A stretch of DNA of 64,000 nucleotides, taken from positions 108,431 through 172,430 of the forward strand of contig NZ_JAAOZC010000006.1 of assembly GCF_011761305.1 (NCBI RefSeq), written 5' to 3'. This document shows, piece after piece, positions 58,324 to 64,000 of the stretch. A model generated the notes under the pieces. That model was not told the origin of the DNA. It saw nothing but the letters and a program-made list of their open reading frames with translations, and made no database searches. This DNA is from Sphingomonas vulcanisoli (lineage in GTDB: Bacteria; Pseudomonadota; Alphaproteobacteria; Sphingomonadales; Sphingomonadaceae). The position numbers and the translations under genes were made by a program. Numbering within the stretch: the first letter of the stretch is position 1; every line of letters starts with the position of its first letter.

Positions 58324-59415
58324 ATGGCGTCGACCCCGATCCGCTCCCGTCCCTTCTTTGAAGACAAGAACCGTGCGTTCTGGATGCTCCAGTCGATCGG
58401 GTGGGGCGGCTATTTCCTGCTGCGCGTGCTGGGCGGGATCGCCAATGCGATGGGCTGGCTGTTCGTGGTGCCGACCGCGCTGACCACCGCGACGGGCTAT
58501 TCGCTGACCCTGCTGATGTCGGCGGCCTATCGCCGGCTGTTCGGGATGCGGCCGTTCATCATCTGGCCGGTGACGATCCTGATTCTGCTGGTCGCCAGCG
58601 CGGGCTTCTCCTCGATCGAGACATGGGCGCACGCGACGTTCTATCGCACGGGGCCGATGCCGTCCGGCGTCCAGCTGCTGTCCGCGATCCTGCTCGATTT
58701 CTCGGTGCTCGGCGCCTGGTCGGCGCTTTATTACGGCATCAATTTCTACATTTTGGCCGAGCAGCAAAGCGATCAGTTGCTGCGGCTCTCCGCGCAGGCC
58801 AGCTCGGCGCAGCTCGCGATGCTGCGCTATCAGCTCAACCCCCATTTCCTGTTCAACACGCTCAACAGCATTTCGACCTTGGTGCTGCTCAAGCAGACCG
58901 AGCGGGCCAATACGATGCTGTCGCGGCTCTCGTCGTTCCTCCGCTACACGCTCGTCAATGAACCGGAAGGCGAGGTGACGGTTACGCAGGAGGTGGAGAC
59001 GTTGAAACTCTATCTCGAGATCGAGAAGATGCGCTTCGAGGATCGCCTGCGCACGACGTTCGAGGTCGAACCCGACGCGGCCGATGCGCTGATGCCCTCT
59101 CTGCTGCTGCAGCCTTTGGTCGAAAATTCAATCAAATATGGTGTTACGCCGATGGAAGAGGGGGCCGATATTGCGGTGGCGGCTCAGCGGCTGGGCAATC
59201 GCGTTCACATTCGAGTCAGCGATACCGGCCCAGGATCGAACCTTTCCGAGGCGATGGCGCGGGCGACCGTGTCCACCGGGGTCGGCCTGGCGAACATCCG
59301 TGATCGGCTCGCCCAGGCCTATGCCGATGACCATCGTTTCGATGTCCAGGCAGGCGACAAGGGTTTCACCGTGACGATCGATATACCCTACCGAACCGCC
59401 GCAATGGCTGCTTGA
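58324..59415 (+). CDS. LytS/YehU-type sensor histidine kinase
   Basis: A 363-residue membrane kinase from the ATG at 58324. Four hydrophobic helices span about 25-140. The His_kinase domain has the phosphorylated H174 in RYQLNPHFLFNTLNS, followed by the N box LVENSIKYG and G box DTGPGSN...GVGLANIRDRL. It should phosphorylate the response regulator encoded 22 nt downstream. The signal is unknown; the frame stays open far upstream only because it runs antisense through aguA. Confidence 0.9.
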   Translation: MASTPIRSRPFFEDKNRAFWMLQSIGWGGYFLLRVLGGIANAMGWLFVVPTALTTATGYSLTLLMSAAYRRLFGMRPFIIWPVTILILLVASAGFSSIETWAHATFYRTGPMPSGVQLLSAILLDFSVLGAWSALYYGINFYILAEQQSDQLLRLSAQASSAQLAMLRYQLNPHFLFNTLNSISTLVLLKQTERANTMLSRLSSFLRYTLVNEPEGEVTVTQEVETLKLYLEIEKMRFEDRLRTTFEVEPDAADALMPSLLLQPLVENSIKYGVTPMEEGADIAVAAQRLGNRVHIRVSDTGPGSNLSEAMARATVSTGVGLANIRDRLAQAYADDHRFDVQAGDKGFTVTIDIPYRTAAMAA

Positions 59416-59437
59416 GCCCAAGGGATTTTTTGTAAAC

Positions 59438-60238
59438 ATGTCCATCCGTACCATCCTCGTTGACGATGAATCGCTCGCGATCCAGGGGCTGCAGCTCCGG
59501 CTCGAGCCGTTCGACGACGTGGAGATCATCGAAACCTGCCTGAACGGCCGCGAGGCGATCCGCGCAATCAAGACGCACAAGCCCGATCTGGTCTTTCTCG
59601 ATATCCAGATGCCCGGTTTCGACGGTTTCTCGGTGATCTCGGGTCTTGCCGAGGTGGAGCCGCCGTTGTTCGTGTTCGTCACCGCGTACAGCGATCATGC
59701 GCTCAAGGGCTTCGAGGCGGGCGCGGTTGATTATCTGATGAAGCCGGTCGATACCGATCGCCTTGCCGATACGCTGGAGCGTGTTCGCCAGCGCCTCGCC
59801 GAAAAGCGCGCCGCCGGGGAAGTGGTGCAGCTCAAGGAAGTGATCGCCGAGCATGCGCCCGAAGCGCACGAGGCCTTACCGGAGAGCGCCGAGGCGCCCG
59901 CGTCCAACCGGTACGAGAAGCTCATCAACATCAAGGATCGCGGCCAGATCTTCCGCGTCGATGTCGATTCGATCGAGCGGATCGATGCTGCGGGCGATTA
60001 TATGTGCATCTACACCGGCGATAACACCTTGATCCTGCGCGAGACGATGAAGGATCTCGAGCGCCGCCTCGATCCGCGCCGCTTCCAGCGCATCCACCGC
60101 TCGACGATCGTCAATCTCGATCTGGTCAAGCAGGTGAAGCCGCACACCAATGGCGAGTGCTTCCTGGTGCTGGGATCAGGCGCGCAGGTGAAGGTCAGCC
60201 GCTCCTACCGCGACGTGGTGGCGCGCTTTGTTCATTAG
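59438..60238 (+). CDS. LytTR-family response regulator
   Basis: A 266-residue regulator. The receiver domain (about 3-120) has D9-D10, D55 (VFLDIQMPG), T/Y in FVTAYSDHALK and K in YLMKPVD. A linker rich in Glu and Ala (about 128-158) precedes a LytTR DNA-binding domain (about 160-264, IERIDAAGDYMCIY ... RFQRIHRSTIVNLDLV). It pairs with the kinase upstream. Targets cannot be read from the sequence. Confidence 0.92.
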   Translation: MSIRTILVDDESLAIQGLQLRLEPFDDVEIIETCLNGREAIRAIKTHKPDLVFLDIQMPGFDGFSVISGLAEVEPPLFVFVTAYSDHALKGFEAGAVDYLMKPVDTDRLADTLERVRQRLAEKRAAGEVVQLKEVIAEHAPEAHEALPESAEAPASNRYEKLINIKDRGQIFRVDVDSIERIDAAGDYMCIYTGDNTLILRETMKDLERRLDPRRFQRIHRSTIVNLDLVKQVKPHTNGECFLVLGSGAQVKVSRSYRDVVARFVH

Positions 60239-60264
60239 GACGTGTCGTTACCTTTGACCCGTTT

Positions 60265-60336
60265 GTCCCGAGCGAAGTCGAGGGACGTTCCACGGTTGTC
60301 GTGCCAACGTGTCTCGACTACGCTCGACACGAGCGG
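60265..60336. repeat. CGAGCGAAGTCGAGGGACG repeat upstream of leuD
   Basis: GTCCCGAGCGAAGTCGAGGGACGTT and ACGTGTCTCGACTACGCTCGAC separated by about 25 bp. Same family as 38452-38500 and 42334-42403. Confidence 0.85.
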
Positions 60337-60377
60337 ATAGGGTGGCCCACGGTTTCACATTCGGCTAGCAGGCCGCC

Positions 60378-60962
60378 ATGGAAAAACTGACTTCGATCCA
60401 CGGCCGCGCCTATCCGCTGGGCCTCAAGAACGTCGATACCGACGTCATCATTCCCGCGCAGTATCTGAAGACGATCACGCGCGCGGGCATCGGCAAGGGC
60501 GCGTTCGAGACGATCCGGGCCGAGCCCGGCAACGTCTTCGACGATCCCGAATATTCCGGCAGCCCGATCCTGATTGCCGGTGACAATTTCGGCTGCGGCT
60601 CCAGCCGCGAACATGCCGCCTGGGCGCTCAACGATCTTGGGATCAAGGCCGTGCTGGCGCCGAGCTTTTCGGACATCTTCTCGGGCAACGCCTTCAAGAA
60701 CGGCATCGCGACGATCGTCCTGCCGCAGGAGGCGATCGACCGGTTACTCGACGTCGCCAGGACCGATGCGATCACGGTCGATCTCGATACGCAGACGGTG
60801 ACGACGCCCTTTCAGGATCGCATCGCCTTCGCCATGGATCCGTTCCGCCGCAAATGCCTGATGCAGGGCCTCGACGAGATCGGGCTGACGCTGGCGATGG
60901 GCGAGGATCTTGGCCGTTATGAGCGGCGCGTGGCCGAAGAGCGTCCCTGGCTGGCGGCATAG
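60378..60962 (+). CDS. leuD: 3-isopropylmalate dehydratase small subunit
   Basis: A 194-residue subunit of the leucine-pathway isomerase that converts 2- to 3-isopropylmalate. [13 protein letters not shown] and [17 protein letters not shown] are the substrate-binding motifs of the small subunit. It needs LeuC, which holds the [4Fe-4S] cluster; leuC is not adjacent in this window. Confidence 0.93.
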   Translation: MEKLTSIHGRAYPLGLKNVDTDVIIPAQYLKTITRAGIGKGAFETIRAEPGNVFDDPEYSGSPILIAGDNFGCGSSREHAAWALNDLGIKAVLAPSFSDIFSGNAFKNGIATIVLPQEAIDRLLDVARTDAITVDLDTQTVTTPFQDRIAFAMDPFRRKCLMQGLDEIGLTLAMGEDLGRYERRVAEERPWLAA

Positions 60963-60968
60963 AATTCA

Positions 60969-60991
60969 TCCTCCTCCTGGCGGGGGAGGAT
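60969..60991. repeat. Single hairpin of the palindromic element family
   Basis: TCCTCCTCCtggcGGGGGAGGA, one terminal arm of the larger elements, lies directly after the leuD stop and may represent a solo or decayed copy. It lacks a T-run but could help end transcription. Confidence 0.7.
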
Positions 60992-61059
60992 TTGGAAGGT
61001 CGGTTGCGCCACACCGTCGCCGACCCTATCTCTGCCGGGACACTGCGCAGGGAGCCGCC

Positions 61060-61383
61060 ATGACGACCTTCAATGATCGCGAAAATGCCTTCGAGGCTAA
61101 ATTCGCGCGCGATGAAGAGATGGCGTTCCGGATCATCGCGCGGCGCAACCGTCTTGTCGGCAACTGGGCGGCGGGGCTGATGGGGCTGACGCCCGAGGAG
61201 ACCGACGCTTATGCCAAGGCCGTGGTCCAGGCCGATTTCGAGGAATCAGGCGATGAGGATGTCGTCCGCAAATTGTTCGGCGATCTCGTCGGCTCGGGCG
61301 TTGATATCGACGAGGGCAAGGTCCGCCAGGCGCTGAGCGACGCCACTGTCGAGGCCCGCCGCCAGCTGATCGGGGTGGAGTAA
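61060..61383 (+). CDS. F1-ATPase inhibitor zeta subunit (DUF1476)
   Basis: A 107-residue helical protein from the ATG at 61060 with AGGGAG upstream. FNDRENAFEAKFARDEEMAFRI is the signature of the alphaproteobacterial zeta subunit, whose N-terminus inserts into F1-ATPase and blocks hydrolysis. The four-helix body follows. It is found only in alphaproteobacteria from general knowledge, which supports the lineage assignment. ATP synthase genes are not in the window. Confidence 0.9.
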   Translation: MTTFNDRENAFEAKFARDEEMAFRIIARRNRLVGNWAAGLMGLTPEETDAYAKAVVQADFEESGDEDVVRKLFGDLVGSGVDIDEGKVRQALSDATVEARRQLIGVE

Positions 61384-61390
61384 GCGCTTT

Positions 61391-61630
61391 ATGCCGATGT
61401 CCGCCGAAGAGATCGAGGCGATGATCTGCGCCGCCATCCCCGATGCGCAGGTGGAGATCAGCGATCTTGCCGGAGACGGCGATCATTATGCGGCGCGCGT
61501 CGTCGCCGAAAGCTTCCGGGGCATGCCCCGCGTCCGCCAGCACCAGCGCGTCTATGAGGCGCTGGGCGGCCGCATGGGCGGCGTGCTGCACGCGCTCCAA
61601 CTCACCACCGCCACGCCTGTGCAGGGATAA
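61391..61630 (+). CDS. BolA family protein
   Basis: A 79-residue class II KH-fold protein. [30 protein letters not shown] (in parts: [25 protein letters not shown]) contains the conserved His that helps bind a [2Fe-2S] cluster with monothiol glutaredoxin. The glutaredoxin gene follows after 5 nt, as in many bacteria, so the two probably form a BolA-Grx complex in iron-sulfur trafficking. Confidence 0.92.
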   Translation: MPMSAEEIEAMICAAIPDAQVEISDLAGDGDHYAARVVAESFRGMPRVRQHQRVYEALGGRMGGVLHALQLTTATPVQG

Positions 61631-61635
61631 TAGCC

Positions 61636-61974
61636 ATGACCGATATCGCCGAAGACGCGCTCGCCCGCATCGATACCGCCGTGAAGGGCAATGACGTCGT
61701 GCTGTTCATGAAAGGCTCGCCGCTGTTCCCGCAGTGCGGCTTCTCCAGCCGCGCGATTTCGATCCTCGAGCATCTAGGCGTCAAATATGAATCGGTGGAC
61801 GTGCTGCAGGATCAGGGCGTGCGCCAGGGCATCAAGGCCTATTCCGATTGGCCGACGATCCCGCAGCTCTATGTGAAGGGCGAATTCGTCGGCGGATCGG
61901 ACATCATGATGGAGATGTATGAGAGCGGCGAGCTGGCCGAGCTGATGCAGGAAAAAGGCGTGGCCTCGGCATGA
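61636..61974 (+). CDS. grxD: Monothiol glutaredoxin Grx4
   Basis: A 112-residue glutaredoxin with the CGFS active site (C34 in [10 protein letters not shown]), KGSP before it and [19 protein letters not shown] as the glutathione-binding region. Such proteins bind [2Fe-2S] clusters with glutathione and deliver or sense iron-sulfur status. It is coupled to bolA upstream and overlaps the next gene by 4 nt. Confidence 0.95.
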   Translation: MTDIAEDALARIDTAVKGNDVVLFMKGSPLFPQCGFSSRAISILEHLGVKYESVDVLQDQGVRQGIKAYSDWPTIPQLYVKGEFVGGSDIMMEMYESGELAELMQEKGVASA

Positions 61975-62384
61975 GGCGGGTCGCGGCATCGCTGGTGATG
62001 GGGCTCGTCGCCGGCGCCGCCGGTGCGCAGCTTATCCCGCTCGGCACGCCGCTGATGCCGCAGCCGAAGACAGCCGCGCCTCCGCCCTCCGCTCAGGACC
62101 AGACCGGCCGGATGCGTGCCGCCCGTCCCCTTGGCTCCAACTACTCGCCCTACAGCATCCAGCCGCTCAGCGGGGTGACGACGGCCGCGCCCAGTTCGGT
62201 GCCGGGCGAAGGGACGATCGCTTCGGGTGTCGTCACCGATTCCAATGCGCCGATCAACGACGCTAGGAAGCCGGCCAAGCCTTCAGCGGCGCCGAGCGAT
62301 CTGCAGAAGCTTGCTCCCAAGGCCGCCGAACGGACCGAGATGCCCAAGGCCGATACGAACCCCGATCCCAGCGCGTCGCGCTGA
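61971..62384 (+). CDS. Exported Pro/Ala-rich protein of unknown function
   Basis: A 137-residue protein with a signal peptide (about 1-19) and a low-complexity mature region rich in Pro, Ala, Ser and Thr, without a recognisable domain. It overlaps grxD by 4 nt and precedes the MBL hydrolase gene by 10 nt, so it is probably expressed with them. It may be a disordered periplasmic protein. Confidence 0.6.
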   Translation: MRRVAASLVMGLVAGAAGAQLIPLGTPLMPQPKTAAPPPSAQDQTGRMRAARPLGSNYSPYSIQPLSGVTTAAPSSVPGEGTIASGVVTDSNAPINDARKPAKPSAAPSDLQKLAPKAAERTEMPKADTNPDPSASR

Positions 62385-62394
62385 GGCCGCCGCC

Positions 62395-63249
62395 ATGGCC
62401 GAACAGCGCGCCGGGTTCGCGCAGACCATCGATCCTTTGATCCGCCGCCTGCTGGCGCCCAATCCGTCACCCTTCACTTATACGGGCACGCAGACCTATC
62501 TGGTCGGGCGTGGCGAGGTGGCGGTGATCGATCCCGGCCCCGCCGAGCCCGCTCACATCGATTCGATCCTGGCGGCGACGAAGGGGGAGCGGATCGCCGC
62601 GATCGTCTGCACGCACACGCACCGCGATCACAGCCCTGCCGCCGCGCTGCTGAAGCAGGCGACGGGTGCGTCGATCGTCGGCTGCGCACCGCTTTCGCTG
62701 GATGACGATGGCCCGCGCGCGGATGCGGCATTCGATACGACGTACAGCCCTGACCGCGTCCTTGCCGACGGCGAAAGCATCGCCGGTGAGGGCTGGAACC
62801 TGCGTGCGGTCGCGACGCCGGGGCATACGTCCAACCATCTCTGCTATGCGGTGGCCGAGAATGGCGCGCTGTTCAGCGGCGATCATGTCATGGGCTGGTC
62901 GACCAGCGTGGTCTCACCGCCGGATGGCGACATGGGCGATTATATGGCGAGCCTCGACAAGCTGCAGGCGCGCGACGATCGCATGTACTTCCCCGCGCAT
63001 GGCGAGCCGATCGACAATCCGCAGCGCTTCGTCCGCGGCCTTGCCGGGCATCGCAAGAGCCGCGAGGGCCAGATCAAGCGGCTGCTGGAAGAGGCGCATC
63101 AGACCATCCCGGCGATGGTGGCGCGGATGTATGTCGGCCTCGATCCCAAGCTGATCGGCGCAGCGGGGCGTTCGGTGCTGGCGCATCTGATTGATCTGGA
63201 AACCCGGGGAATCGCCTGGCGGCAGGGCGAGGAATGGATGCTGGCGTGA
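62395..63249 (+). CDS. Metallo-beta-lactamase-fold hydrolase (LACTB2-like)
   Basis: A 284-residue enzyme from the ATG at 62395. The metal ligands H74-x-H76-x-D78-H79 (THTHRDHS), a later His in TPGHTSNH, Asp in FSGDHVMGW and His in PAHGEP are present. The architecture resembles LACTB2, an endoribonuclease, with a C-terminal winged-helix-like extension (GAAGRSVLAHLIDLETRG). A thioesterase or other hydrolase role is possible. It is probably in the bolA-grxD operon. Confidence 0.87.
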   Translation: MAEQRAGFAQTIDPLIRRLLAPNPSPFTYTGTQTYLVGRGEVAVIDPGPAEPAHIDSILAATKGERIAAIVCTHTHRDHSPAAALLKQATGASIVGCAPLSLDDDGPRADAAFDTTYSPDRVLADGESIAGEGWNLRAVATPGHTSNHLCYAVAENGALFSGDHVMGWSTSVVSPPDGDMGDYMASLDKLQARDDRMYFPAHGEPIDNPQRFVRGLAGHRKSREGQIKRLLEEAHQTIPAMVARMYVGLDPKLIGAAGRSVLAHLIDLETRGIAWRQGEEWMLA

Positions 63250-63848
63250 CGTGGATCGGCAAAACGATCGGCATCGCCATCGTGCTGCTCGTGGTAGCGC
63301 TCGCGGTGGCGCTGGGCGCGGCGTGGCGGTTCCGTGCGGTGTTCGCGCCCGATCCCACCTCGATCGCGCGCGCCAGCCTGGAGGCGGTACGCGAGCAGAA
63401 TGAGCTGGTGCCCTTCGCCGCGCGTTTCGTGGCCGTGGTGACGTCGGAAGAGAAGCGGTTCGGTCTCTCCGCGCAGAAGACTTTGATCATGCCGGGCACG
63501 GTGCGCTACGCGATCGATCTATCGAAGCTGCGGCAGCGCGATGTCGTGTGGAACTCGATCACCAAGACGCTCACCGTGACGCTGCCGCCGGTGCAGATCG
63601 AGGGGCCGGAAGTCGATCTCGTCGCGATCCGCGAATATGGCCAGGGCGGCGTGCTGATGGCGCTGACCAGTGCCGAGAAGGATTTGGACGCCGCCAACCG
63701 CAAGACCGGCCAGGCTGAACTCTTGCGCCAGGCGCGCGACCCGATGCCGATGAAGCTGGCGCAGGACGCCGCCAGGAGCGCGATCGAGCGCAGCTTTGCG
63801 CTGCCGTTGCGGGCTGCGGGGATCGAGGCGACGGTGGTCGCTAACTAA
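63234..63848 (+). CDS. DUF4230 family membrane-anchored protein
   Basis: A 204-residue protein with one N-terminal membrane helix (about 9-31) and a periplasmic or extracellular domain whose composition (NELVPFAARFVAVVTSEEKRFGL, IREYGQGGVLMALTS) matches DUF4230. The function is unknown. The ATG at 63234 lies inside the upstream gene; a GTG at 63246 overlapping its stop is another possible start. The C-terminal FALPLRAAGIEATVV is typical of the family. Confidence 0.78.
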   Translation: MDAGVTWIGKTIGIAIVLLVVALAVALGAAWRFRAVFAPDPTSIARASLEAVREQNELVPFAARFVAVVTSEEKRFGLSAQKTLIMPGTVRYAIDLSKLRQRDVVWNSITKTLTVTLPPVQIEGPEVDLVAIREYGQGGVLMALTSAEKDLDAANRKTGQAELLRQARDPMPMKLAQDAARSAIERSFALPLRAAGIEATVVAN

Positions 63849-63853
63849 CCAGC

Positions 63854-63880
63854 CCGTTCGTGCTGAGCTTGTCGAAGCAC
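63854..63880. repeat. CTGAGCTTGTCGAAG repeat, single copy
   Basis: CCGTTCGTGCTGAGCTTGTCGAAGCAC lies between the DUF4230 gene and the transposase remnant. It is the same motif as the pairs at 39070-39138 and 51100-51209. Confidence 0.8.
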
Positions 63881-63916
63881 TGCCCTTCTTGGTTATGCTT
63901 TAGGCCGGATCGACAT

Positions 63917-64000
63917 TCAGCGTAGCCAGATCATGGCGGCGGCGAGGTGAACGAATCCGGTGAAGTGGATTGTTCGGCGCTCGTAGCGGGTGGCAAAGCG
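63917..64000 (-). CDS. IS5-like transposase, C-terminal end (runs off the window)
   Basis: The last 27 residues and stop of a gene entering from the right edge. The reading RFATRYERRTIHFTGFVHLAAAMIW is the C-terminal DDE end of IS5-family transposases, in which an F-A-T-R-Y-(D/E)-(K/R) block with a downstream LAAA-(V/M)-I-W is usual. Whether the element is complete cannot be judged. No clear terminal inverted repeat was fixed in the 60 bp to its left. Confidence 0.8.
   Translation of the reverse strand, partial: RFATRYERRTIHFTGFVHLAAAMIWLR

Overview
The window looks like a chromosomal segment of a GC-rich alphaproteobacterium of the order Sphingomonadales (Sphingomonas-like). The lineage evidence is consistent: two exported proteins with PEPxxWA-CTERM sorting tails, a ChpT phosphotransferase of the CtrA relay, the F1-ATPase zeta inhibitor subunit, DUF2842 and DUF3035 proteins, 6S RNA lying between zapA and 5-formyltetrahydrofolate cyclo-ligase, and a peroxiredoxin/AhpD pair beside a divergent OxyR. 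Most genes are core housekeeping genes. No prophage, CRISPR array or complete transposon is visible; only the last 84 bases carry the 3' end of an IS5-like transposase gene.

Layout. 0-7.4 kb: exported Gly-rich protein, Lys/Ala-rich membrane protein, MFS transporter, pgsA, moaD-moaE, oxyR divergent from ahpC-ahpD. 7.5-14.2 kb: branched-chain 2-oxoacid dehydrogenase E1alpha-E1beta-E2, coaA, der, a TusA-like gene. 14.3-17.1 kb: orphan Hpt protein, dienelactone hydrolase-like gene, bfd-bfr, rpmG, a DUF1328 gene. 17.2-22.7 kb: ATP-dependent DNA ligase, an unrecognised two-gene unit, GNAT/thioredoxin genes, a double cold-shock protein. 22.9-31.3 kb: RNase D, lptC-lptA, a four-gene glycan unit (mtgA, two GT2 glycosyltransferases, acetyltransferase), rpoH, rluD. 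31.3-37.7 kb: JAMM peptidase, chpT, cheA-cheW-cheY-cheB-cheR. 37.7-46.6 kb: amidase, RNase P RNA, thyA-folA, ribF, ileS-lspA-lipoprotein. 46.6-54.7 kb: cell-wall hydrolase, AI-2E-type permease, tRNA-Asp, fau, 6S RNA, zapA, dctA, PEP-CTERM protein, tRNA-Lys/folK. 54.7-64 kb: family-5 uracil-DNA glycosylase, agmatine-to-putrescine genes, LytS/LytR-type two-component pair, leuD, zeta subunit, bolA-grxD, MBL hydrolase, DUF4230 protein.

The most striking pattern is a family of about 110-180 bp palindromic elements. Each has two C/G-rich terminal hairpins flanking a larger inverted repeat. Ten full copies and one single hairpin occur here. Two copies sit in frame inside essential-type genes (ileS and the E2 gene), two supply the ribosome binding site of the next gene (E1beta, lspA), and four lie at convergent gene ends, where they may act as bidirectional terminators. 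Three other short repeat families are interspersed. Part of ileS also has a codon composition unlike the rest of the gene. All functions are inferred from reading the sequence; no database search was possible.
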